Shown here: one piece after another, positions 1 to 7,435 of the stretch
Numbering within the stretch: the stretch's first letter is position 1
How the letters are laid out: each line of letters opens with the position of its first letter
Assembly (NCBI GenBank): GCA_964545715.1
Contig: CAZJHX010000178.1
Span: 1 to 20,647 of the forward strand
Origin: CAZJHX01 sp964545715
GTDB taxonomy: Bacteria > Myxococcota_A > UBA9042 > GCA-2863065
Direction: 5' to 3'
DNA length: 20,647 nt
Program-made: the position numbers and the translations under genes
Notes under the pieces: generated by a model
What the model was told of the DNA's origin: nothing
What the model saw: only the letters and a program-made list of their open reading frames with translations
Databases searched by the model: none

Positions 1-316
1 GTCGGGCTTGTACGGGACTTCGGGGCAGCCGTAAGAGGGGCCAGCCAGCTTCGGACCGGCAGCAAGTCCGTCTCCAATATTTCTCCAAGACCCTGGGGCA
101 ATCCGGAGGAATCCAGAGGAAACACGGGGACGAGCTGGCGGGTGGAAAGCGCCATGAGATCAACACGTTGGGCGAGAATCGCGTGTGATGTCGTTGGGTT
201 CGGAAGTTGTCAAAATCGCATTCGACTCCCGGCGCCTCCACTACAACCTCCTAGCCATCGGATTTTGAAAGCACAGCGGATGGCAACGCGGCATGTCGCA
301 CGCGTCACCGGGGCGA
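1..316. other. no supported gene at left edge
   Basis: I see no convincing gene here. One forward frame stays open from the left edge to a stop at 337-339. Its translation is rich in Arg, Ser and Pro, has no recognisable motif, and would run into the 3' end of the TIR gene on the other strand. It is more likely non-coding than the tail of a gene. I found no tRNA, no strong terminator hairpin and no repeat array in this stretch. Confidence 0.4.
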
Positions 317-2392
317 TTACCGACCTCGGGCCAGGGTGAGCATTTCGGGCATGGCCGGGTGGGTCAGGCCCTTGGCGCGGAGTTCGTCGAAGTCGGCGGA
401 GATGACGTCTCCCCAGAGTTTGCCTTGGAGCTTTTGGCCGGCGTGGGCGCGGTAGACCTCGGCGGCTTTTGAGATGTCGCCTTCGAAGAGGAAGGCGTGT
501 GCCAGGTTGGTTCGTATCCAGGTTTCGGTGGCATCGAGCTTCAGCCCAGTGATGGCTGCCTGTTTGGCTAGCTTTGGGCGTCCGGCGAACAGGTGATACC
601 ACGAGAGAGAGCCGTACTCTCCCGCTATGAGACGGCGCTCTGCGAAGCCGGCGGCCGCATAACGTTCCATTGTGGCGATTTCGCTGGCTTGGTGTTTGGC
701 GGCTTCTTCGTATCGACCCAGCTTTGAGCAGACTTCGGCCAGGTGCCCGTCGACAATGAAGGACTCTTTCACCGCCCAGTTGGTGAGATCGCCATTCGGT
801 CCGCCGGTCCGTTGGCGCAACAACTTGCTCGCCTCCGCGAATCGCGCCAGTGCGGGCTCGTGGCGATGCATCTCGCGGTCGATCTCGCCCAGCTTGATCA
901 TGACGTCGATCTGCTCGCGATCGCGGTCGCCCGCGGGGCCTGGGGGTTGCGCCCGGATCGCGGCCAGGGCGCGCACGTACAGGGCTGCGGCACGATCGGG
1001 CCGGTTCGTGGACCGATAGAGGGCGGCCGCATCGCTGAGGATCGCTCGGTCGTTCGGGGCTGCATCCAGCGCCTCCTTGTAGGCCGCGTCGGCGAGCGGC
1101 ACTTTGCCCGTCTTGGCGTGGTAGCGCGCGAGCAGATGCAAGAGCGTGGGCTTCTGCCCTTGTGTCGTGGTGCTGAGATGCTTGCGAATGTGTTGCGAGG
1201 CTTCGACCGGCGCGAGGTCGTTCTTGGTTTTTTGGCGCCGCCCTTCGACGTGCGCCTCGAGCACCGAGATCGCAAGCTTCAGGTCTGTCTCGATCTTCGC
1301 CTCCGGGCGACCCGCTCGCTGCGCCTTGCCGCCTTTGACCTTTAAGATCTCCTCGTACACCGCTTGCAGGAGCCGGATTTCGGCGTCCTTCTGAGCGACG
1401 CCCGCCTTCAGGTCGCGAAGCTGCGCCAGCTTTGCGGAGCGTTCGTCGAGCCACTGGCGAATCCGCTCCTGCAGCGCCGCGTTGGTCATGGACTCGACCG
1501 CATCGTCGTGGATGCCAGCCTCGCCCTCCGAGCGATACGCGCGCGCCACCAGGGCATGCACGGCCAAGGTTACGCGCCGGTCGTCAGCGTGCTCGCGGAG
1601 GAAGGAGTCGACGTCGCCGTCGGGCGACAGGGCGAAATGGTCGATTACGGCCTTGGCGGAGACGACAAAGCCATCACGCTCCCGCGTCGCGATGCTGTTT
1701 ACGCGGATTGACTCGTCAAGCTGTGTCAGTGCCTCGGTCGCCTGCAGCCGGGCCTCGTCGCGCATCTCAGTGGCGTACCAGGCAAGTGAGATTGCGACAG
1801 CCAGCAACAGCACCAGCGCTGCTATGGCGCCGTTCCTAACTCGGGCGGTTCGAGATTTTTGGCGGGCCTCTTCGCCCACCAGGTCGTTCAACGAGACGCC
1901 CCGGATCGTGGCCGAGATCTGGGCCACCTGGCCTCGAAACTCGGGGTCCTCGTACGCAATGGACTCCATTGTGCGGTAGCGCTGCATGTCGACGTAGTAC
2001 GGATCGTCGCCGAAGAGGGCGCCGAATCCGGCAGGAAGGGGCGCCGCTGGGCCCGGATCATCTGTCCGCACTATGATCGTGCGCTCGATGGGGTGATTCG
2101 CGCGCCAGTATTCGAACTCCTTGCGCACCCACTCCGAGGCCCCCGCCTCACGCGAGGCCAGCAGGACGAAGTACTCGGAGTCATCGAGAGCCTGACGGAT
2201 GTTGGGCCACAGCTTCGGGTTGGCGGCGAGGTCCGTTTCATCCCTGAAGACTCTGAGCGCCCGCACCTTGTGCCACGGTTTGGCAATGCGGTGAAGGGCG
2301 CTCTGAATGGCGCGAGCGAGTGAGTGGTCGGCTGAATGCGAATAGGAGATGAAGGCGTGGTACCCCATGCTGCGGGAGATCGTATCAAACAT
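317..2392 (-). CDS. membrane-anchored TIR domain-TPR protein
   Basis: The N-terminus is a TIR domain (about residues 9-165) that opens with YHAFISYSHS. It carries the SEWVRKE segment, where E92 sits at the position of the catalytic glutamate of NAD-cleaving TIR domains such as SARM1. A basic stretch precedes one membrane segment (about 188-206, ALVLLLAVAISLAW). A charged, probably coiled-coil region follows (about 208-400), then TPR-like helical repeats (about 414-655). The C-terminus has a SADFDELRAKGLTHP segment. The TIR domain should face the cytoplasm. Bacterial TIR proteins are commonly NADases or signal producers in anti-phage systems; TPRs usually sense or scaffold. The second ATG at 2368, giving MGYHAFISYS, fits the usual family start and may be the true one; neither start has a strong Shine-Dalgarno sequence. 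The gene is divergent from the zinc-ribbon gene. Domain calls are firm; NADase activity and a defence role are inference. Confidence 0.9.
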   Translation of the reverse strand: MFDTISRSMGYHAFISYSHSADHSLARAIQSALHRIAKPWHKVRALRVFRDETDLAANPKLWPNIRQALDDSEYFVLLASREAGASEWVRKEFEYWRANHPIERTIIVRTDDPGPAAPLPAGFGALFGDDPYYVDMQRYRTMESIAYEDPEFRGQVAQISATIRGVSLNDLVGEEARQKSRTARVRNGAIAALVLLLAVAISLAWYATEMRDEARLQATEALTQLDESIRVNSIATRERDGFVVSAKAVIDHFALSPDGDVDSFLREHADDRRVTLAVHALVARAYRSEGEAGIHDDAVESMTNAALQERIRQWLDERSAKLAQLRDLKAGVAQKDAEIRLLQAVYEEILKVKGGKAQRAGRPEAKIETDLKLAISVLEAHVEGRRQKTKNDLAPVEASQHIRKHLSTTTQGQKPTLLHLLARYHAKTGKVPLADAAYKEALDAAPNDRAILSDAAALYRSTNRPDRAAALYVRALAAIRAQPPGPAGDRDREQIDVMIKLGEIDREMHRHEPALARFAEASKLLRQRTGGPNGDLTNWAVKESFIVDGHLAEVCSKLGRYEEAAKHQASEIATMERYAAAGFAERRLIAGEYGSLSWYHLFAGRPKLAKQAAITGLKLDATETWIRTNLAHAFLFEGDISKAAEVYRAHAGQKLQGKLWGDVISADFDELRAKGLTHPAMPEMLTLARGR

Positions 2393-2473
2393 CGGGTGCC
2401 GGCATTGCCTGGGTCACGGGCTTACCGTGTCCCCGGGCTTCCACCGGACGATCTTCTCGGTCATGCTGGGCCC

Positions 2474-2923
2474 GTGGATGACAGAAGCAAAATCGACCCG
2501 GCAGAACGCTATCCAGCTGAGGGCTTCAGGGAGTTTGAACGCCTTGCGCTGGAGATCCTCGACATACGGACCGATTCGGTACTGGAGCGGACTCGAGACG
2601 CGATCGAGATCCGCCTGCCCGACTCTCGAGACCGCGACTGGACGTTGGTCGTCCTTCTCACGCCCGATAGCGTCGACTTCCGGTTTCCGCAAATCGATTG
2701 GACGATGGGGGCTTACGGTCCCGCGTTGTCGTCGACTTCGTGGAGGCGTATGAGTTTGCAGGAATGTACCCGACCGATGGACGTCTACCTTGCTGAGCAC
2801 AAGGAGAGCTTCGAAAACACGCTGCAAGAGTGCCGCCACTGCGAGAAGCGATTTCTTCCCTCACGGATGGCCTGCGAATCCTGCCAGGGGTGCGCCGAGC
2901 GATTCGAGGGCGTCGTGTTCTGA
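2474..2923 (+). CDS. hypothetical protein with C-terminal zinc ribbon
   Basis: I do not recognise this family. The frame has coding-like composition and reads about 149 residues from a GTG at 2474. The first ~45 residues look helical (EGFREFERLALEIL). A beta-rich middle (DWTLVVLLTPDSVDFRF) follows. The C-terminus has C120-x2-C123 and C134-x2-C137-x2-C140, a likely zinc-binding ribbon or knuckle. No membrane segment or signal peptide is visible. The start is uncertain: an in-frame ATG at 2336 exists but would overlap the 5' end of the divergent TIR gene, and the GTG has only a weak ribosome-binding site. The gene is divergent from the TIR gene and convergent with the TPR gene 26 bp away. Association with the TIR gene through a shared promoter region is inference. 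Confidence 0.6.
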   Translation: MDDRSKIDPAERYPAEGFREFERLALEILDIRTDSVLERTRDAIEIRLPDSRDRDWTLVVLLTPDSVDFRFPQIDWTMGAYGPALSSTSWRRMSLQECTRPMDVYLAEHKESFENTLQECRHCEKRFLPSRMACESCQGCAERFEGVVF

Positions 2924-2949
2924 CACGACTGGGCCCGCAGCGCCGGTCT

Positions 2950-4311
2950 CTACTCGATGTCCAAGCCAACCGAAGCGTCGCGGGCAAACCCGAACGACTC
3001 GAGCTCGGTCATCCGCTCGAACCACTTTCGGTTGCCAGACCGATCTTGGGACCAATTCAACCGCACCTGCACGGACTCTTCGATGAGCGCGTTGACGGTC
3101 GGATGGTTTAGGAGCGCGCGAAAGAACGTCTTCGATGCCCGCGAGCGTTTGTCGAGGTAGCCGACCAAATCGCGCAGCAGGCCCACACCCTGGTTGTGGT
3201 CACGCGCCTCGTGGGCGTGCTTCGGCTCCGAGGTCCGCATGCCGCACACCATCTGCGCCGCCGTGGGAAACCGGAGAGCCCCGTTCAGGAAGTGGACTAT
3301 CGCGTTCTGCTTGTCACCCAACTCGAACAGGGCCAGCGCCAGCGGGATGTTCTGGGCTGGATAGATTTTGTGGACGTACCGCGCCGCTTGCTCGGCCTGC
3401 TCCCACAGACCGGCGTTGAGGTAGACGGAGACTCTTTCGTCCGCGGCGGTGATGTCCTGGTGACACTCTTTTTCCAAGCGATCGCACAGGCTCAACGCCT
3501 TTGAGTGCTCACCGAGGCGGGTCTGCGCCTGAGACTCATAAACCAGCGCCCGGATGTAAGGGCGCGTGGCGTGATCGGTCCACCACATGTCCTTTCGAAT
3601 CCGCTTCGGGAAGAGCGTTCGACCGACCTTTGCCGCTTTCTCGAAGTGGTCGACCGCCGTCTCGAGGTCGTCGCAGTCCATGGCGATGAGCCCAAGGTAG
3701 TTCCAACCCTCAGCGAAGTTGGGCCAGCACTCGATCAGCAGGCGGGCCAGCGCCTCGGCCTCGTCATACTTGCTCTCCAGGTAGAGCTCGGACAGCGCCT
3801 CCCACGCTTCAACGCATACTTCGGATCGTCTGGACACCGTCCGCCAGTAGAACGGGTTGTCCTGATTCCACCTGCTCTCTTCCTGTTCGCAGAGGCGTAG
3901 CCGCCAGTCGATCAGCTTCTGTACATACTCGAGCTCGGCCCGATTCGCCTGAAGCAGACGCGCCGACGACACCATCGACTGTGGATCGTTGAGCAGCAGC
4001 TCTTTCGTGAAGCCGACCAGGGCGCTGCGGAACCTGCCCTCGACCCGCTCCTGTTTGTAGGCATACAGGTCGGGCAGAACGTTCATGTGCTCCTCGATCC
4101 CCTTGTCGATCTTGCGCCAGTTCAACCGGATTTCTGGATGCTCGTCTTCCACGATCTGCCGAAAGAAATGCTGCTGCTCGCCCAACGCGGCCAACGCCTC
4201 AGCCTTGCTGTAGAAGGTGAAGAGGATCTTCTGGTCGACCTTCTTCGTCTCCGGGTCACGTGCGCCATGCACGACGGCCACCTGACTGCCTCGCCTCCGA
4301 ACGTATGCCAT
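2950..4311 (-). CDS. TPR protein, ST7-like repeat region
   Basis: This is a soluble-looking 453-residue protein. The first ~45 residues form a basic beta-rich module (MAYVRRRGSQVAVVHG... ILFTFYSKAEAL). A helical region with tetratricopeptide-type repeats follows, clearest at about 168-230 and 255-345. The RPYIRA segment (250-255) and the later NQGV/ALFELGD/NGALRFPT spacing resemble TPR proteins of the ST7-like group; that family assignment is tentative. I chose the ATG at 4311 because AGGGAG lies 9 nt upstream (4321-4326). A longer frame opens with a GTG at 4353 inside the intergenic palindrome and is unlikely. The gene is divergent from the 981-residue toxin-domain protein, and the promoter overlaps the palindrome at 4352-4402. 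A scaffold or sensor role is inferred from TPRs only. Confidence 0.85.
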   Translation of the reverse strand: MAYVRRRGSQVAVVHGARDPETKKVDQKILFTFYSKAEALAALGEQQHFFRQIVEDEHPEIRLNWRKIDKGIEEHMNVLPDLYAYKQERVEGRFRSALVGFTKELLLNDPQSMVSSARLLQANRAELEYVQKLIDWRLRLCEQEESRWNQDNPFYWRTVSRRSEVCVEAWEALSELYLESKYDEAEALARLLIECWPNFAEGWNYLGLIAMDCDDLETAVDHFEKAAKVGRTLFPKRIRKDMWWTDHATRPYIRALVYESQAQTRLGEHSKALSLCDRLEKECHQDITAADERVSVYLNAGLWEQAEQAARYVHKIYPAQNIPLALALFELGDKQNAIVHFLNGALRFPTAAQMVCGMRTSEPKHAHEARDHNQGVGLLRDLVGYLDKRSRASKTFFRALLNHPTVNALIEESVQVRLNWSQDRSGNRKWFERMTELESFGFARDASVGLDIE

Positions 4312-4342
4312 TGCTTGGAGCTCCCTGTTTGTTGACTCGACC

Positions 4343-4372
4343 GATGTACCCACATCTCGAATGTTGTGTCAA
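4343..4372 (-). promoter_or_regulatory. candidate promoter of the TPR gene
   Basis: On the minus strand a perfect TTGACA (plus 4367-4372) is followed after 18 nt by TACATC (plus 4343-4348), a weak -10. The predicted transcript start near 4336 leaves about 25 nt to the ATG at 4311 with its AGGGAG site. The -35 lies within the left half of the palindrome, so a protein bound there would block it. The weak -10 keeps confidence low. Confidence 0.35.
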
Positions 4373-4402
4373 CTCAACACAAGAACACAACAGCCGAGAT
4401 GT
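4352..4402. repeat. interrupted palindrome, candidate operator
   Basis: Two nested pairs of arms are perfect inverted repeats. ACATCTCG (4352-4359) pairs with CGAGATGT (4395-4402). TGTTGTGT (4362-4369) pairs with ACACAACA (4385-4392). The arms are separated by 2-nt mismatched joints (AA and GC) and a 15-nt centre. The centre holds a third copy of the half-site, ACACAA at 4377-4382. The element sits between two divergent genes and overlaps the candidate minus promoter. A dimeric or multimeric DNA-binding protein site is the simplest reading; an RNA hairpin is the alternative. Confidence 0.65.
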
Positions 4403-4433
4403 CGAGAAACGGTGTATCGTGAGGCTCACTCGC

Positions 4434-7379
4434 ATGGGTAAGAAGAACAGGCGTAAGGGCAAGTCCAAGAAGCGCGGTTCGTCGAAGTCCGGGGACCGCT
4501 CGGACCTATGGCAGGCCATCCGTGACTGGGCGGAGCAGTGCGCGCAGACGGACCGCGGCCGGATCCAGCCGCGGATTGCGATCTTCCGAGCTGCCTCGGG
4601 ACCCGCCATCGTGGAGAATCTCGCGACCTTTGACCTAAGCCCCCGCCAAGGGGCGCAAGTCGCTGCGATCATGGCGCGTGCTGAGCCGATAACCGCGGTC
4701 ACCGTGATGCTGATACCGGTGACCGTAGACGCACTCAACAAGGCGGCAGGCGTCCCCAGCGATACCGGTCGGATGAAGCAGAAGGGCATCGGCGTCGTCG
4801 CCCGTGGTCCTCAATGGCGGCAGCGAGGGCTGTTTTTTCAACCGGTTGCGACTGCGCCGAGTCAGTACCTCATAACCGACTTTGATCCTCACCAGATCGA
4901 CGTGCCGGACTGGACCGCGCCGGGTTTCCGCGTGGGGCGCCAGCTGGAACACCTGATGGCTCAGAAGGGTGTTCAGGGTGCCATGAACCAGTTGATGGCC
5001 GTGCAGCCTGCCGGCGAGCCCAGACCGGTCCCGTCGACAAACCACCGACTCCGTGTCGGCGGCGTGCCCGCCAGGTGTCGCTGGGAGACGGTTCGGGTAA
5101 ACCAAGAGAGGTTGACCAGTCTCGACACGGTGGATTTGACGCCGGATGTGCGCATGATCGCCGATGAGGCCCCGATCCCCGGTATTCGAGCCGGCGAGTT
5201 TCTGCTGGCGCTGGAAGGCGCATGGAACGCGGAGTCAGAGTCCGTATGCCTGGTGCAGCGCTTCGGTCCACCACATGTGAACCAACCACCCGACCCCGCG
5301 GCCGACCTCGAGCTCGTCGTGCAAAGCGACCTGCTCAGCGACCGGGTGAGGTGGTTCTTGATGTTGGCGGCGGCGGAGACCGAGATCAGGTTGGGGGACC
5401 TGGCGGCCGCTGTTCGGATCGGACGACGCCTGCTGGAGATCGCGAAACCGCCGAAAACACCGAAAGAGGTCCCTGGGTGGGTCTTCGACCATTGGCCCAT
5501 CCGCGGCGTGGCCGCTATCGACACCGCCGGGATCTGCGCTGTCTGTGGTGTCGCTCTATGGCAGCTGCTTGCTGACTTTGCACCGCACGACGCCGGTGTG
5601 CGCCCCGCTAGCCCAGATCCGTCTCTATGGCTCGTCGCCGAGGCCGTCCGGGACACGCTGCTGAATCGGCTTCGGGTACCTCGCGGCCCAACCGCCCAAC
5701 GCATGGTCGCGCTCGCCCGCACGGCACTGCGCACCGTCGATGCGCATTACGGGGACTTCTCAATCGACCGCTGGCGTGCGTCGCTTCAGCGTAAGGAGTC
5801 CCGCGAGCGCAAAGTCCGAGCTTATGCGGCGTACCACGCGGCCATGTTGCATTCGCGCATCCTGCTGCTCGACAGCCTGCTGGGCCGCACGCCACACGAG
5901 CAGCTCGACATCCGCGGCGCCGTTTATCCACATGTCGGGACCGTGGCCGCGCGAATGCTGCTGGTGGCGTCAGCCTGTGAGGACCGAGTACAGGCGCTCG
6001 AGATGCTGCGCTCAGTCGGCGACATAGCCGGCCGCCTACCCGATAAGCCGGGCCGAGTACTGCAAAGCTGCGTCAATGAAGCGCGCTTCGATCATCGCGA
6101 CTGGGACGCCGACCTCCTCCACGATCTGCGGCGAGAGCAGACCCTTGCCGCTGCGGCGGAGCGCCTGGTGGTGGCCGAACATCTGGGCGAAGCACACGAA
6201 CGCACCAAAGCCATGCGAGCGTTGGCCAAGGCGGCGGCCGGCACGCCACACGCTTGGACGGTGGACGCGACGATAACCCTGCGGCGAGGGGACAGGCGCA
6301 ACGATCCACACTATCTGGCAGAGCTGCTTCAGCGGGCCGATGACGGACCCGGCGAGGTCGGGGCTCGCCTGGCGCGCTCGCTGTACGCCGGCGAACCAGC
6401 AAGCGCCGTGAGCAGACTTCTGGAAGCTGTGGAAGCCGCGCGCGATGCAGCCACAGAAGCCGAGACGCTCAGGCAGGAGCGCATCGAAGAGCAGCTGACG
6501 GCCCCTGCACCGCCGCGACGGGATCGGCCTCCTGTGCCGACAGAAGCGTGCGCGCATGCCGCTGCCGATGCCATTGTCGCGCTTCGCTGGCGCCTCGATC
6601 GGCCGTTCTTCCGCGACCACGCGCTGAAATCAATGCTGGAGGCTCACGTAAAGGACGCCTTACCGCTGGCCCAGGCGGATGCGCCGGTGCTGGATGACTG
6701 GCTCGACGCGCTCGGCGCTCAAGACGTGGGGCTCGTCGCCGCCCTGGATAGGGGCATGCAGACGCCGGACAACGACCTGATCGGTCGATCGCTCACCGAG
6801 AGCAGCGACGCCCTGGAGCGCTGCCTGGAGCAGACGTTTCGGCGTCAACTGTTCGCCTCCCTGGGAGAGCTCGAAGGCCGCGGCTACCGCAGTGAGAGAC
6901 TGCAAGATCTACGTCAGATGGCGGCAGGCGCTCTATCGTCCGCTGCGCGCGAAGAAGCGCTGTTCGAGTTGGCCGAGCTGCGAGTCGCCGCTGACGCCCT
7001 CGATGTGGTTGAAACGACAGATGTCGCAGTGCCGGCAGGCGCGTCAGCGACGGTAGCCGACGCCCTGCTGATGACCGCGCCTGAGGACGCGCTCGAGCGC
7101 AGCCGCCGCCAACTCAGCACGCCGCCCTGGGCCATCGCGGCGGGGCTGCGACAAGTCGACCTGTACAACCGTGCCGGCGGTCAACGAGACCTCAAGAAGC
7201 TGCGCGGCCCGGCAAGAGAAGGCGCCGGTCTGTGGGAGCTGCGCCACGCGGATGCCCGCCGTCCCGTCCGCGTCGTATACCGCCTCACGCCCAGCGGTGC
7301 CGAGGTGGTGGCGATCATGGCCAAAGTGGATGACGCCCATCAGCGCCGCCTGCTGGCCAGAATTCGCGGCTGGTCGTAA
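4434..7379 (+). CDS. large protein with C-terminal HigB/Gp49-like toxin domain
   Basis: About 981 residues from the ATG at 4434. The first 20 residues are very basic (MGKKNRRKGKSKKRG), suggesting nucleic-acid or ribosome contact. The long middle is alpha-helical, has no membrane segment, and I do not recognise it; parts look like degenerate helical repeats. The last ~72 residues (910-981, nt 7161-7376) match the pattern of phage-derived Gp49-like/HigB proteins of the RelE superfamily. They contain DLKKLRGP (919-926), GLWELRH (932-938), PVRVVYRL and VVAIMAKVDDAHQRRLLARI. Known members are ribosome-dependent mRNA interferases of about 100 residues, so fusion to a ~900-residue protein is unusual. 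No separate antitoxin lies alongside; the gene is followed by the unrelated GH5 gene. An alternative GTG at 4419 would add five residues. The toxin-domain call is moderately sure; activity is unknown. Confidence 0.8.
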   Translation: MGKKNRRKGKSKKRGSSKSGDRSDLWQAIRDWAEQCAQTDRGRIQPRIAIFRAASGPAIVENLATFDLSPRQGAQVAAIMARAEPITAVTVMLIPVTVDALNKAAGVPSDTGRMKQKGIGVVARGPQWRQRGLFFQPVATAPSQYLITDFDPHQIDVPDWTAPGFRVGRQLEHLMAQKGVQGAMNQLMAVQPAGEPRPVPSTNHRLRVGGVPARCRWETVRVNQERLTSLDTVDLTPDVRMIADEAPIPGIRAGEFLLALEGAWNAESESVCLVQRFGPPHVNQPPDPAADLELVVQSDLLSDRVRWFLMLAAAETEIRLGDLAAAVRIGRRLLEIAKPPKTPKEVPGWVFDHWPIRGVAAIDTAGICAVCGVALWQLLADFAPHDAGVRPASPDPSLWLVAEAVRDTLLNRLRVPRGPTAQRMVALARTALRTVDAHYGDFSIDRWRASLQRKESRERKVRAYAAYHAAMLHSRILLLDSLLGRTPHEQLDIRGAVYPHVGTVAARMLLVASACEDRVQALEMLRSVGDIAGRLPDKPGRVLQSCVNEARFDHRDWDADLLHDLRREQTLAAAAERLVVAEHLGEAHERTKAMRALAKAAAGTPHAWTVDATITLRRGDRRNDPHYLAELLQRADDGPGEVGARLARSLYAGEPASAVSRLLEAVEAARDAATEAETLRQERIEEQLTAPAPPRRDRPPVPTEACAHAAADAIVALRWRLDRPFFRDHALKSMLEAHVKDALPLAQADAPVLDDWLDALGAQDVGLVAALDRGMQTPDNDLIGRSLTESSDALERCLEQTFRRQLFASLGELEGRGYRSERLQDLRQMAAGALSSAAREEALFELAELRVAADALDVVETTDVAVPAGASATVADALLMTAPEDALERSRRQLSTPPWAIAAGLRQVDLYNRAGGQRDLKKLRGPAREGAGLWELRHADARRPVRVVYRLTPSGAEVVAIMAKVDDAHQRRLLARIRGWS

Positions 7380-7388
7380 CCGGCGCGG

Positions 7389-7406
7389 GCGCGACAATTA
7401 TTGCGC
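7389..7406. repeat. short imperfect palindrome before GH5 gene
   Basis: An 18-nt near-palindrome (GCGCGACAATTATTGCGC) has one mismatch and one G-T pair. It lies between the stop of the large protein and the GH5 start, in an AT-richer patch. It could be an operator or a weak hairpin. There is no T-tract, so it is not a convincing terminator. Confidence 0.3.
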
Positions 7407-7435
7407 TTGCACCCGTCTTATGGACGTTTGGTGGC

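Noticed and set aside
1..339. Forward open frame from the left edge ending at 339
   Set aside because: The translation is Arg/Ser/Pro-rich with no motif, and it overlaps the 3' end of the well-supported TIR gene. Long open frames arise easily in high-GC DNA.
210..1454. 414-residue minus-strand frame
   Set aside because: It is an extremely Arg/Pro-rich shadow of the TIR-TPR gene in another frame.
3575..3590. 16-nt direct repeat (TCGGTCCACCACATGT) also present at 5263-5278
   Set aside because: Both copies lie inside coding sequence in unrelated frames. One exact 16-mer repeat in 20 kb of GC-rich DNA can occur by chance.
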